A DNA stretch of 64,000 bases from Candidatus Muiribacterium halophilum (GCA_023228995.1 JALOAD010000003.1:62001-126000); one strand, 5' to 3'; shown: positions 33,998 to 43,311, numbered from the stretch's first letter. Made by a program: numbers and translations. The notes: generated from the sequence alone by a model not told the origin.

Positions 33998-34029
33998 GTC
34001 ATCCCGGCATGACTCTGAGCCGGGATCTG
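33998..34029. repeat. dRS3-like inverted repeat, copy 5 (opposite orientation)
   Basis: TGTC then ATCCCGG (34001-34007) with CCGGGAT (34020-34026). The GTC side comes first, so it is inverted relative to the other copies. It directly follows the 26-bp array. Confidence 0.85.
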
Positions 34030-34181
34030 TTTTTGTTTTTTTTATATTATCAATTTTCTTTTTAATAAAAAGCTTCAAAAACATTTTTTTTGCAGACAAC
34101 TTGCTCGAAATAATAGTAAAATAAAACTTAACAAAAACAATGAATTTCTTAGAAAATTAAATACCTTTTGTGATTTTTAAA

Positions 34182-34328
34182 AAGTAACAGAATAAAATAA
34201 TTTGATATGTCATAAATTTATTTATGTAAATATCATAGAATTTTATCCCATATTTATGAAAGTTATTCTCATAAATTTTAATTTTCAAGGTTTATCCGTG
34301 AAAATCCGTGTAATCTGTGATAAAAATG
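34182..34328. repeat. Composite intergenic repeat, copy 1
   Basis: Begins AGTAACAGAATAAAATAATT, then GATATGTCATAAATT, a central inverted repeat (ATTTATGA with TCATAAAT-like arms), TTTTAATTTTC, and ends with the CCGTG / AATCCGTGTAAT block. Same order of blocks at 35744-35893 and 51590-51738. Confidence 0.7.
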
Positions 34329-34390
34329 CTTATGATTTGTTTTTTTCCCTTTCCCATTTCACTATTTCACTATTTCACTATTTCACCATT

Positions 34391-35542
34391 TCACCCTTTC
34401 ACCCGCTTCTTACTTTCCCAGCTCTTAACAACTTCAACAATTTTATCGCAAGAATTCCCAACACCATAAGGATTTATCGCAGTAGACATTTTTTCATATA
34501 AATCAGCATTTTCAAAAACTTCACAAAAATTAGTTTCAATTGCCAAACTATCAGAACCAACCAAAATCACAGTACCAGCCTCAACAGCCTCAGGTCTTTC
34601 AGTAGTATCTCTTGTGACAAGTACCGGTTTACCTAAAGCAGGAGCTTCTTCCTGAATACCACCCGAATCAGTAATAATAATATGAGATTTATTCATAACA
34701 TAAGTAAAAAACAAATAATCCAAAGGCTCAATCAAAAAAAAGTTATCAATATCACAAAGCATATCCAAAGCCATATCCCGAACATTAGGATTCAAATGAA
34801 CAGGATAAATAAAATTCAAATCATTTTTATATTTCAAACATAATTTTTTAAACGATAAAAATATATTTTTAAAATTATAACCAAAATTTTCTCTTCTATG
34901 ACCAGTTACAAGAATTAATTTTTTACTAAAAACATCAGAACAAGTCAGTTTTTTAATTTTTTCATCAAAATCTTTTTCAAGTTTTTTTTGCTTAATAATA
35001 TTCAAAGACTCAAAAAGCGCATCAATAACCGTATTACCAGTTACAAAAATCGTTTCAGGTTCAATATTTTCTTTTATAAGATTATTTCTAGACTCATTAG
35101 TAGGAGATAAATGTAAATCAGCCAAAACCCCAGTAATTTGCCTATTCTTTTCTTCAGGAAACGGCGAATATTTATTATAAGTCCTTAGACCAGCCTCAAC
35201 ATGAGCAATTTTTATTTTTAGATAAAAACAAGCTAATGAAGTTGCCATAGTAGTTGTAGTATCACCATGAACAAAAACAATATCAGGCATTTCTTTTTCA
35301 AGAATACTCTTCATACCATTTAAAACATTAGAAGTAATATCAAAAATAGTCTGATTTTTCTTCATAATATCAAGATCATAATCAGGAATTATATCAAATA
35401 TATCAAGAACCTGATCAAGCATTTCTCTATGTTGAGCAGTTACAACAACAATATTATTAATATTATTTTTTTTTAATTTATTAACAAGAGGAGCCATTTT
35501 AATAGCTTCCGGTCTTGTCCCAAAAACAGTCATAGTTTTCAT
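34391..35542 (-). CDS. wecB: UDP-N-acetylglucosamine 2-epimerase (non-hydrolysing)
   Basis: 383 residues from the ATG at 35542, selected by AGGAG 6 nt upstream. Interconverts UDP-GlcNAc and UDP-ManNAc. Signatures: VFGTRPEAIKMAPL at the start, HVEAGLRT with FPEEKNRQ, and TDSGGIQEEAPALGKPVL plus TTERPEAVEAGT at the UDP-binding end. It could also be a WbpI-type epimerase acting on UDP-GlcNAc3NAcA, which would complete the wbp pathway seen at 2.5-5.3 kb; the sequence alone does not decide. Stands alone between two repeat-rich gaps. Confidence 0.88.
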   Translation of the reverse strand: MKTMTVFGTRPEAIKMAPLVNKLKKNNINNIVVVTAQHREMLDQVLDIFDIIPDYDLDIMKKNQTIFDITSNVLNGMKSILEKEMPDIVFVHGDTTTTMATSLACFYLKIKIAHVEAGLRTYNKYSPFPEEKNRQITGVLADLHLSPTNESRNNLIKENIEPETIFVTGNTVIDALFESLNIIKQKKLEKDFDEKIKKLTCSDVFSKKLILVTGHRRENFGYNFKNIFLSFKKLCLKYKNDLNFIYPVHLNPNVRDMALDMLCDIDNFFLIEPLDYLFFTYVMNKSHIIITDSGGIQEEAPALGKPVLVTRDTTERPEAVEAGTVILVGSDSLAIETNFCEVFENADLYEKMSTAINPYGVGNSCDKIVEVVKSWESKKRVKG

Positions 35543-35654
35543 AATAAACTCCTGTAAAATCAATTAGCACAACTTAGCCATATTTATAACACGTTGCAAA
35601 TAGTATAACTTCATCATAATGTGACTCTGTCAAAAATTAACGATGCCAAACAAA

Positions 35655-35695
35655 ATGTTCACTGAACATCAAACAAAATGTTCACTGAACATTTT
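35655..35695. repeat. AAAATGTTC hairpin, two tandem copies
   Basis: ATGTTC-ACT-GAACAT at 35655-35669 and AAAATGTTC-ACT-GAACATTTT at 35675-35695, each preceded by CAAAC or CAAA. Same stem as at 19944 and 51285. Confidence 0.8.
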
Positions 35696-35743
35696 GATAA
35701 CCTAATTAGAATTGCTTTTAAAAAATTAAAAACTTTTATCTTT

Positions 35744-35893
35744 TAAAAAGTTACAGAATAAAATAATTGATATGTCATAAATTCATTTACGTAAATTTCA
35801 ATTATTTTATTCAATGTTAATGGTGTTTTTTACTATTAATTTTAATTTTCCAGCCTTATCCGTGTAAATCCGTGTAATCCGTGGTAAAAAAAG
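35744..35893. repeat. Composite intergenic repeat, copy 2
   Basis: Blocks in order: AGTTACAGAATAAAATAATT, GATATGTCATAAATTCATTT, an internal AATGGTGTTTTTTACTATT near-palindrome, TTTTAATTTTCC, then the three-fold CCGTG block ending GTGGTAAAAAAAGCT. Confidence 0.75.
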
Positions 35894-36100
35894 CTTTAGC
35901 TCAGTTTCTTAATTGTTCCTATAATTCCAAATTCGACATTGCTTTTCATACGCTTAATCTGTCAAACTTCGCTTGTCACGGCTTTATACTCTTTCACTAC
36001 TTCACCACTTCACTATTTCACTACTTCGCCATTTCACCTGTCACAGCTTTATACTCTTTCACCACTTCACCGTATTTCTAATTCTTAATTGCTTGTTTTT

Positions 36101-36174
36101 TCTCACTAGTTGCCAAAGCAACGCTTACTAGGATTATTTATAATCCGCTCACTATTGCCATCGGCAAGCTCACC
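36101..36174. repeat. Hairpin-linker array A
   Basis: Three perfect hairpins of different sequence: GTTGC-caaa-GCAAC (36109-36122), GGATTA-ttta-TAATCC (36131-36146), TTGCC-atc-GGCAA (36155-36167). Each is bounded by the linker GCTTACTA or GCTCACTA (36123-36130, 36147-36154, and GCTCACC at the end). Array B at 60011-60068 has the same linkers with other stems. Confidence 0.8.
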
Positions 36175-36180
36175 GCATTT

Positions 36181-37170
36181 CTAATTTTTAATTAGCAAGT
36201 TTAACTTGCTCTGCCATTTCCAAGCACTTTCAATTACAGTATGAATATCAGAAAATCTAGGTTTCCATTTTAAAACTTTTTTAATTTTTGAAGAATCAGC
36301 AATAAGAATATCAGGATCACCCTCTCTTCTCTGACCAATAATTCTTTCAATCTTATTACCTGTAATTTCTTCACACTTAGAAATAATTTCTTGAACAGAA
36401 AAACCTTTTTCCGAACCAATATTAAAAAAATCACTATCGCCAGTCTTTTTTAAATATTCAAGACCAAGAATATGAGCATGCGCAATATCAATAACATGAA
36501 TATAATCACGAATACAAGTACCATCAGCAGTATTATAATCATCGCCAAATATAGTAATATTTTTTCTCTTTCCACTAGCAGCATCAAGAACAAGAGGAAT
36601 AAGATGAGTTTCAGGATTATGCCATTCACCAATATTTTTAGTTAAAGAAGCACCCGCTGCATTAAAATATCTAAATATAATATGTTTAATACCATAAGAT
36701 TTCTCATAGTCTTTCAATATATTTTCAACAAAAAATTTAGTTTTTCCATAAGGATTAACCGGATTTTGACCATGTTTTTCATTCATAGGAATAAATTGAG
36801 GATTTCCATAAGTTGCACAAGTTGAAGAAAAAATAAATTCCTTAACATTAAACTCATTCATAACTTTTAGAAGATTAAGAGTATTAACAACGTTATTAAA
36901 ATAGTATTTTTGGGGATCAATAACAGATTCACCAACGTAAGCAAATGCCGAAAAATGCATAACAGATTCAATATTATACTTTTTAAAACAATTTCTTATA
37001 GAATCAATATCATTAAGATCACCCTCAAAAAAAGGAATATCCTCAACAAATTCTCTGTGACCATAAACAAGATTATCAAAAACAACAACATTATATTTTT
37101 TTTTTAATAATTCTTCCACACAATGACTGCCAATATACCCAGCACCACCACAAACAAGAATATATTTCAT
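36181..37170 (-). CDS. galE: UDP-glucose 4-epimerase
   Basis: 329 residues. Interconverts UDP-glucose and UDP-galactose (or the GlcNAc/GalNAc pair). CGGAGYIGSHCVEELL binds NAD, SSTCATYGNP and NPYGKTKFFVE give the Ser/Tyr/Lys catalytic set, and FRYFNAAGAS is typical of GalE. GGAGGG precedes the ATG. The last nine residues (from SKLNL) are encoded by a perfect 17-nt hairpin (36194-36210) and an AATTAAAAATTAG tail, so the C-terminal tail appears to derive from an intergenic repeat. Confidence 0.93.
   Translation of the reverse strand: MKYILVCGGAGYIGSHCVEELLKKKYNVVVFDNLVYGHREFVEDIPFFEGDLNDIDSIRNCFKKYNIESVMHFSAFAYVGESVIDPQKYYFNNVVNTLNLLKVMNEFNVKEFIFSSTCATYGNPQFIPMNEKHGQNPVNPYGKTKFFVENILKDYEKSYGIKHIIFRYFNAAGASLTKNIGEWHNPETHLIPLVLDAASGKRKNITIFGDDYNTADGTCIRDYIHVIDIAHAHILGLEYLKKTGDSDFFNIGSEKGFSVQEIISKCEEITGNKIERIIGQRREGDPDILIADSSKIKKVLKWKPRFSDIHTVIESAWKWQSKLNLLIKN
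36194..36210 (-). repeat. Hairpin within the galE 3' end
   Basis: AGCAAGTT-T-AACTTGCT, a perfect 8-bp inverted repeat inside the last codons of galE, followed on the minus strand by AATTAAAAATTAG. Same architecture as the ends of xer and the MFS gene. Confidence 0.7.
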
Positions 37171-37320
37171 TCAGAAAACCCTCCATAAAAACTGTTTCAA
37201 CAAAATTCTTAGGTTTCAAAATTAAAATCCAATCAAGCGCTTAATAACAATATTTTTTACAATAATAAATTTCTTTCAAAAAAAATATTTAATTTATCTA
37301 AACCATTAATATTTTTTTCT

Positions 37321-38412
37321 TTACTTAGGTATTTCTATTGCATCAACATTTCTTTCTACACATTCAAGTATTACAATATCATATTTGTTTTTTATTATTA
37401 AATCCAAATCTAGTTCAAAATTCCAAATAAATTCAACTTCAAAAAAAGTTTTTGAAAAATATTCATACATATTGGAAAAAAATGAATCTCTATAAATAAG
37501 AACTTTTAATTTTTCGCCATTTGGATTTTTTGTAATAAAATGTTTATATTCATTTATCATTTCTACATTAAATTCATTATCTGAAAATTCAATTTTGAAG
37601 TCAATAGCATCTTTTTCTTCCTCATGCCCAAGCATATTATCAAGATCACCTTTTCTAAATATATTTTGCTGTTCTATTGAAAAATCATTAATATTTAATT
37701 TACTAAAATTAAAATCTCTTGATAAAAAAGTATTATAAAATGTTAAAAAACCTAAAAATCCACCAAGTCTATTCCAATGAGTATCATTTTTATAGTATAA
37801 AAAACCCATTTTTTTAAATGATTTAATATCTTTTGTAAGATCAAGAAAATAATTACTATTAAGATTTTGAGACATTTGTTCTGCTCTTGAAATATCATTT
37901 ATTTTCTTAATATAAGGCGGCATAAATTCATTATATATTGAAGATTTATTAGGAGCTAAAAAGAAATAAAAAGAAATATTATTTTCTTTTAATGTATTAT
38001 AAAAATTATCAAATTTTTCTTTGTACATTAACAATGCATTTTCATCAAGAATATTAAGATTTTTATATGATTTCATTAAATGTTTATTGTTAAAAAAAAG
38101 CCAACCATCCTCTCCAATTAGAACTTCATTTACAAGCGGCAATCCAAACCATTTATTATTAATCTTAGAGTATCTATGAATAATTTGTCTTCTCAAATAA
38201 AAATTATCACTAAAATAAACTTCTAAATCTGAAAATATATCTTTTCTTAAAATACCTTTTTCTAATATAGTATTGAAAGCAATTTTTTCTCTTTTTTCAA
38301 AACTTACATTATCTTCAAAGAAAAAAATTCCAATTCCGGGTAAAAAACAAAGACTAATTATAATAGACACAAAAACAATCTCAAAAATTTTAAAATTTAC
38401 AATGTTTTTCAT
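37321..38412 (-). CDS. AlgX/AlgJ-like SGNH acetyltransferase-associated protein
   Basis: 363 residues. One N-terminal membrane helix (about 10-31) acts as signal anchor; the rest is periplasmic. Family markers are EDGWLFFNNKH, FFLAPNKSSIYNE near residue 140, YYKNDTHWNRLGG (the Asp/His pair) and YRDSFFSNM with the catalytic Ser. AlgX/AlgJ proteins receive acetyl groups exported by an MBOAT partner and O-acetylate polysaccharide; the upstream gene, 2 nt away, is exactly such a partner. The substrate polymer is unknown. Confidence 0.8.
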   Translation of the reverse strand: MKNIVNFKIFEIVFVSIIISLCFLPGIGIFFFEDNVSFEKREKIAFNTILEKGILRKDIFSDLEVYFSDNFYLRRQIIHRYSKINNKWFGLPLVNEVLIGEDGWLFFNNKHLMKSYKNLNILDENALLMYKEKFDNFYNTLKENNISFYFFLAPNKSSIYNEFMPPYIKKINDISRAEQMSQNLNSNYFLDLTKDIKSFKKMGFLYYKNDTHWNRLGGFLGFLTFYNTFLSRDFNFSKLNINDFSIEQQNIFRKGDLDNMLGHEEEKDAIDFKIEFSDNEFNVEMINEYKHFITKNPNGEKLKVLIYRDSFFSNMYEYFSKTFFEVEFIWNFELDLDLIIKNKYDIVILECVERNVDAIEIPK

Positions 38413-38414
38413 AA

Positions 38415-39815
38415 TTAAAACCTAAAATAAATAAATGGATTATAAGTTGAAGCCCCGACAAAAATTATATTCAAAAAAATAAGTATAACATAAACAAATC
38501 TTTCAACATAAAAAGTTAATCTAAATTTACTAATTCTATTCATTAAATTTTTAATTATTGGAGTACAAAATATAAATGCGCCGACAAGAAAAATCATCAC
38601 TCTTTTATTAAAAAAAGATTCAAAATCATATATTACTAAATCACTATTAAAATTAAAATAAAGTTTTCTAAAAAAATCAAAAGCATAATTTAAATCTGGT
38701 GATCTAAACAAAACCCAACCATTAACAATTATAAAAAAAGTATAAACATTCCAAAATCCAAACTTTTTAGAATTTGAAAATTTCAAAAAAATCTTTTCAA
38801 AAATCAAAAAAATACCATAATAAATACCCCAAATTATAAAATTCCAAGAAGCTCCATGCCAGAATCCAGTTAACAAAAATACAATTATAAGATTTATAAA
38901 AGTTCTATTTTTCCCTTTTCTATTTCCTCCAAGAGGAATGTAAACATAATCTCTAAACCATGAAGACAATGAAATATGCCATCTACGCCAAAATTCTGTT
39001 ATTGTCCTTGAAATATAAGGATAATTGAAATTTTCAATAAATCTAAAACCAAACATTCTTCCTAAACCAATTGCCATATCTGAATACCCACTAAAGTCAT
39101 AATATATCTGAAAAGTATAGCATAATATACCTAACCAAGCTGTTAATTGAGAATATTCATTTATATTTAAAGCAAAAATTTTATCTGCAGTTTCTCCAAG
39201 AATATTTGCAAAAAAAACTTTTTTAGTTAACCCAGCAATAAATCTTTTTAAACCATAGCTTGTTTTATAAATATTTATACTACGTTTTTTTAATTGATTT
39301 TCAATCGACTTATATCTTACAATCGGACCTGCTATAAGTTGAGGAAAAAGAGAAATATAAAGTGCTAAGTCAATCAAGTTTTTTTGAACTTTTATTTTAT
39401 TAAAATACAAATCAATAATATAAGATAATGCTTGAAAAGTAAAAAAAGAAATCCCAATAGGTAGTATAACTTTTTCAAAATTTATATTTAATTTAAAAAT
39501 ATCGGTTAAATTTTCAATTAAAAAATTAAAATACTTAAAATAAATCAACAAAAAAATATTTAAACTTATTCCAATAATAAAAACAATTTTTTTATAAAAA
39601 TCTTGTCCCTCAAATTTTGATATTAATAAACCCGATATATAATTTAATAAAATTGAACCAACCATAACAAAAATAAAAAAAGGTTCTCCCCATGCATAAA
39701 ATAGTAAACTTACACATAAAAGAAATATATTCCAAAATTTTGATGGAATAATATTATATAAAATAAAAACAAAAGGGAAAAAGAAGAAGACAAAAAAAGT
39801 TGAGCTAAAAACCAT
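38415..39815 (-). CDS. MBOAT-family O-acyltransferase (AlgI-like)
   Basis: 466 residues with about ten or more membrane helices. Moves acyl groups across the inner membrane for polysaccharide O-acetylation. SGYSDMAIGLGRMFGF, EFWRRWHISLSSWFRDYVYIPLGGNRKG and LLTGFWHGASWNFIIWG, with the conserved His, are the family signatures. Strong ribosome-binding site (GGAGGA). Forms a two-gene unit with the AlgX-like protein. Confidence 0.92.
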   Translation of the reverse strand: MVFSSTFFVFFFFPFVFILYNIIPSKFWNIFLLCVSLLFYAWGEPFFIFVMVGSILLNYISGLLISKFEGQDFYKKIVFIIGISLNIFLLIYFKYFNFLIENLTDIFKLNINFEKVILPIGISFFTFQALSYIIDLYFNKIKVQKNLIDLALYISLFPQLIAGPIVRYKSIENQLKKRSINIYKTSYGLKRFIAGLTKKVFFANILGETADKIFALNINEYSQLTAWLGILCYTFQIYYDFSGYSDMAIGLGRMFGFRFIENFNYPYISRTITEFWRRWHISLSSWFRDYVYIPLGGNRKGKNRTFINLIIVFLLTGFWHGASWNFIIWGIYYGIFLIFEKIFLKFSNSKKFGFWNVYTFFIIVNGWVLFRSPDLNYAFDFFRKLYFNFNSDLVIYDFESFFNKRVMIFLVGAFIFCTPIIKNLMNRISKFRLTFYVERFVYVILIFLNIIFVGASTYNPFIYFRF

Positions 39816-39866
39816 AAAGTCCTCCGTAAATTAATTAATTTACCATAATATTACAAGATTGTAATT

Positions 39867-40712
39867 TTATAAAGTTTTTTTAAGTTTAATAAAATTATCT
39901 TCAGTTAAATTAAATTTAAATCCAGTAAGCTTTTCAGTTTCTTTAATATCAAGTCCACCCTTAAGAGGTCTCGTTGCTTTTTGATTAAAATCCTTTGTCT
40001 TTACAGAAGAAATAAGTTTTTTGTCATAATTCATTATTTGAGCAAACTTAAGAGCAAAATCAAATCTATTCATATAATCCTTAGAACCTGCATGGAAAAT
40101 ATTATTCCAAAGATTTTTATCAATAACAAACTCTGTAAAATCCACAAGATCATCAATAAAACAAGGGTTATTAAACTGATCATCAATAATATTAACTTTT
40201 TTATTATTAACAAGCGAATTATTAAGCCAATTAATAAAATTAGCTTCTCCCATACTACCATAAAGCACATTAGTTCTAATAATTAACCATTCGAGATTTT
40301 TTCTTTTAATAATCTCAAATTCACCATAAAGCTTGCTAGCACCATAATAATTAATTGGATTCGGAATATCATTTATATAATAAAGACCTTTATTTCCATC
40401 AAAAATATAATCAGTACTATAATGAACAAGTTTAACATTATATTTTTCACATAAATTAGCAAGAACATTTACTCCTAATGAATTTGCTTTAAATGCATCA
40501 TTTTTTTTAGACTCACAAAGATCAACATTAGTCATAGCAGCACAATTAATTACAATATCTGCTTTTTTATTTATAATAAAACTCTCAATACTTTTTTTGT
40601 CAGATATATCAAATTCAGGTAAATCAATACCAAAAACATTATGATTATCACAAAATAAATGAGAAAGCTCACTACCAAGAAGACCTTTACATCCAGTAAT
40701 AATAATGTTCAT
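39867..40712 (-). CDS. rmlD: dTDP-4-dehydrorhamnose reductase-like (RmlD family)
   Basis: 281 residues from the ATG at 40712; a TTG seven codons upstream is inside the GGAGG region and unlikely. Last step of dTDP-rhamnose synthesis. IIITGCKGLLGSELS binds NAD(P)H, VHYSTDYIFDG and YYGASKLYGE give the catalytic Thr/Tyr/Lys set. Slightly short but complete. Partner rmlB is at 32.5 kb. Other sugar reductases of this family (for example for 6-deoxytalose) cannot be excluded. Confidence 0.82.
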   Translation of the reverse strand: MNIIITGCKGLLGSELSHLFCDNHNVFGIDLPEFDISDKKSIESFIINKKADIVINCAAMTNVDLCESKKNDAFKANSLGVNVLANLCEKYNVKLVHYSTDYIFDGNKGLYYINDIPNPINYYGASKLYGEFEIIKRKNLEWLIIRTNVLYGSMGEANFINWLNNSLVNNKKVNIIDDQFNNPCFIDDLVDFTEFVIDKNLWNNIFHAGSKDYMNRFDFALKFAQIMNYDKKLISSVKTKDFNQKATRPLKGGLDIKETEKLTGFKFNLTEDNFIKLKKTL

Positions 40713-40779
40713 TGACAAAAAAAACCTCCACAATTATAATCTTTAACAAATAGTAACAAAAAGGCAGATTAAAATAAAG

Positions 40780-41754
40780 ATGTCCTCCAAAACTAATATA
40801 AAAATTGCAATAATCAGACTTAGTTCTTTAGGTGATATAATACACAGCCTATGGACACTTCAATTTATAAAAAAACAATATCCTCAATCACATATAACAT
40901 GGGTATGTGATAAAAGTTTTGAAAATTTAGTAAAGTGTTGTCCGCAAGTTGATAAAATAATAAGCATTCCATTAAGAGAAAAAAAATTCAATAAAAGTTT
41001 CAAAATATTAAAAAGTATATCAAAAGATAATTTTGATTATGTAATAGATATGCAAGGACTTTTAAAATCAGCTATTGTATCAAGAATTATAAGTTCTAAA
41101 GTTCATGGATTTTGCAAAAAAAGCTCTAGAGAAAAATTAGCTTCATTTTTTTATAAATATAAATATACAATACCCTACAAAAAAAATATATATTTAAGAA
41201 ATCTTGATTTAATAAATCAAAGTCTAAAATTCACCACAAAAGAAGAAGAGATAATTAATTACAGTAAATATCTAATATCAACAGAAAAAGTAGAAAAATA
41301 TTGCTATTTAAAAAACAATAATAACAAAAATATAATTTTCATTCCATCTGCAACAACACCTGAAAGGGTAATTCCAATTGAAAAATATATTCAAATAATA
41401 AATCTCCTTGATTATAATTGTTATATAATCTACGGAAATAACACTGAACTTAAAAAGTGCCAAAAAATCAAAGATAAATGTCAAAATCTAGTAATATTAC
41501 CAAAATTATCCATAGCAAAACTCATATCAATATTCTCTTATGCAGATTGTATAATAGGACCCGACACCGGTCCTTCAAATGTTCCTACAGCAATAAAAGT
41601 TCCATCCATCACAATATATTGGGATAAAGCAAGAAATTCATTTAAAAGAAATACATTAAAAACAAAAATAAATAAATCAATAACATTTAAAGATTTTTCA
41701 AATTTAAATATAAATGCTATAATAAAATTAATATATATTGTAATTAAAGGATAA
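40780..41754 (+). CDS. GT9 glycosyltransferase (heptosyltransferase I-like)
   Basis: 324 residues, first gene of a short plus-strand unit. The N-terminus IAIIRLSSLGDIIHSLWTL and the C-terminal GPDTGPSNVPTAIKVPSITIY, a variant of the D[ST]GP[MS]H motif, define the family that transfers ADP-heptose to the LPS inner core. It resembles WaaC more than WaaF (RLSSLGDIIH). The usual His of the C-terminal motif is replaced by Asn, which is unusual. No clear ribosome-binding site; a TAAAAT lies only 4 nt before the ATG. Confidence 0.82.
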   Translation: MSSKTNIKIAIIRLSSLGDIIHSLWTLQFIKKQYPQSHITWVCDKSFENLVKCCPQVDKIISIPLREKKFNKSFKILKSISKDNFDYVIDMQGLLKSAIVSRIISSKVHGFCKKSSREKLASFFYKYKYTIPYKKNIYLRNLDLINQSLKFTTKEEEIINYSKYLISTEKVEKYCYLKNNNNKNIIFIPSATTPERVIPIEKYIQIINLLDYNCYIIYGNNTELKKCQKIKDKCQNLVILPKLSIAKLISIFSYADCIIGPDTGPSNVPTAIKVPSITIYWDKARNSFKRNTLKTKINKSITFKDFSNLNINAIIKLIYIVIKG

Positions 41755-41759
41755 TTTAG

Positions 41760-42632
41760 ATGAAACCAATTTTAGTTCATGTGCATATATATTATCCTGA
41801 GTTGTGGAATGAATTAAAAAAATGTTTAGAAAACATCAGCCCATATTCCTATGATTTATTTATAACTTTAGTAAAACAAAATGATTCTTTACAAAAATCA
41901 ATTATAGAATTTAACCCAAATGCTAAAATTTATATTCTTGATAATAAAGGATATGATATTGGTCCTTTTTTAGAAATAATAAATCAATTAAATTTAGATA
42001 ATTATTCATATATAATAAAACTACATACAAAAAGAAATATTAAAATTGGTTCGACAGTAAACAGATATGTAATGTCCGAAAATTTATGGAGAAATTATTT
42101 ACTATCTTTTATAGAAAACAAAAAAATATTTCACAAAGTAATGAGTTTTTTAGAAACAAAAAAAAATGTTGGTATGATATCAAATTACAAACTAATTATG
42201 TATAAAGAGAAGTATGATCAAGAAGCATACAAAAATGCAAAACTCTATTTAAAAACATTAAATTTACCAATTAAAAATTTTTGTTATATCGCAGGAACAA
42301 TGTTTATAGCAAGAGCCTCTATTTTCAAAGAAATTCAAAAACTAAATATAAGTTTACATGATTTTGAATATCCTGATAGAACAAAAAAAACCTCAAAAGC
42401 ACATACAATTGAAAGATTAATTGGATGGATCGTAGGAGCTCAAGATTTTTACATAGTAGATTGTTTTACACCTAAATTAATTCAATTTTTTGAAAAGTTT
42501 TATCACCCTTTCAGAAGATTAATATTAAATCTTTATAGAGTTAAAGAGAATCAGAAAGGTGAAATAACAGTTAAAGTTCTTGGGTTTACTATAAAAAAAT
42601 ATAGTTGTAAAAACACAAATAAAATATTATGA
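41760..42632 (+). CDS. Rhamnan synthesis protein F (RgpF)-like
   Basis: 290 residues. The pattern VHVHIYYPELWNELKKCL, then a YILDNKGYDIGPFLEII segment, IIKLHTKRN and IAGTMFIARASIF is characteristic of the RgpF domain found in rhamnose-containing polysaccharide synthesis, where it acts as, or alongside, a glycosyltransferase. The presence of rmlB and rmlD in the window fits a rhamnose-containing glycan. Five nt after the GT9 gene. Confidence 0.8.
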   Translation: MKPILVHVHIYYPELWNELKKCLENISPYSYDLFITLVKQNDSLQKSIIEFNPNAKIYILDNKGYDIGPFLEIINQLNLDNYSYIIKLHTKRNIKIGSTVNRYVMSENLWRNYLLSFIENKKIFHKVMSFLETKKNVGMISNYKLIMYKEKYDQEAYKNAKLYLKTLNLPIKNFCYIAGTMFIARASIFKEIQKLNISLHDFEYPDRTKKTSKAHTIERLIGWIVGAQDFYIVDCFTPKLIQFFEKFYHPFRRLILNLYRVKENQKGEITVKVLGFTIKKYSCKNTNKIL

Positions 42633-42663
42633 TAAAATCAATAAATTCAAGAAGGTGTATTTA

Positions 42664-43311
42664 ATGAATTCAAATTACTATAGCTCAATTCGGAACGATA
42701 TAATAAAATATATACCAAAAAAAGTTAAGAATATCTTAGAAATCGGTGCTGGTACTGGAAATACCCTTTTAAAAATAAAAGAACTCGATTTAGCAGAAAA
42801 TGTTTATGGAATAGAAATCTTAAAAATTGAAAATTCTAATCAAACAAATCCAATTATAAAAGAATTTATAATTGGGGATATAGAAAAGTTAAATCTAAAT
42901 TTTGAAAATAATTTCTTTGATATAATCATAGCAGGCGATGTATTAGAACATTTAGTAAACCCATGGAAAACAATTTCTTATTTATCAAAATTTCTAAAAA
43001 AAGATGGACTAATTATTTCAAGTATTCCTAATATAAGAAATTATAAGGTTTTAAAAGATATTTTTTTTAAAGGTTCTTTTACATATCAAGAATCTGGTAT
43101 CCTTGATAAAACTCATTTAAGATTTTTCTGTAAAAAAAATATTATAGATCTTTTTAAAAAATCGAATTTTTCAATAATAAAAATTGAATCAAATCGAACA
43201 AAAAGCCAATATAAATTTAGACTTAAAAATATATTAAGTTGGATTACTTTTGGATATTTAAACAATTTTTTTATAAAGCAATATTTTGTAATTGCAAAAA
43301 AAAATGATTAA
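42664..43311 (+). CDS. Class I SAM methyltransferase
   Basis: 215 residues from the ATG at 42664, selected by AAGG 8 nt upstream; a GTG nine bases earlier overlaps that site. SAM loop ILEIGAGTGNTLLKI near residue 25, acidic GIEI, then FDIIIAGDVLEHLVNPW and KDGLIISSIPN. Similar to methyltransferases that act on lipid- or sugar-linked substrates in glycan clusters. Last gene of the three-gene plus-strand unit; a TTGTAA/TATGAT pair just upstream (inside the end of the RgpF gene) could also start transcription. Confidence 0.78.
   Translation: MNSNYYSSIRNDIIKYIPKKVKNILEIGAGTGNTLLKIKELDLAENVYGIEILKIENSNQTNPIIKEFIIGDIEKLNLNFENNFFDIIIAGDVLEHLVNPWKTISYLSKFLKKDGLIISSIPNIRNYKVLKDIFFKGSFTYQESGILDKTHLRFFCKKNIIDLFKKSNFSIIKIESNRTKSQYKFRLKNILSWITFGYLNNFFIKQYFVIAKKND

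Larger units (their letters stand above)
33546..34390. other. 845-bp repeat-rich intergenic region
   Basis: Contains the 26-bp tandem array (33708-33976), an inverted-orientation dRS3-like repeat (33998-34029), the first copy of a composite repeat (34182-34328) and a run of 9-bp 'ttcactatt' repeats (about 34355-34402). The remaining DNA is plain AT-rich sequence with no gene. Confidence 0.75.
35543..36180. other. 640-bp repeat-rich intergenic region
   Basis: No gene. Holds decayed TGAC-TTC-GTCA-like hairpins (about 35604-35632), two AAAATGTTC-type hairpins (35655-35669, 35675-35695), the second composite repeat (35744-35893), 'ttcacta' runs (about 35990-36070) and the hairpin-linker array (36101-36174). 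Confidence 0.75.

Noticed and set aside
33695-34012. 105-codon plus-strand frame with a repeating Cys/Phe/Leu peptide
   Set aside because: It is a by-product of the 26-bp tandem array, which is open in several frames; there is no ribosome-binding site.
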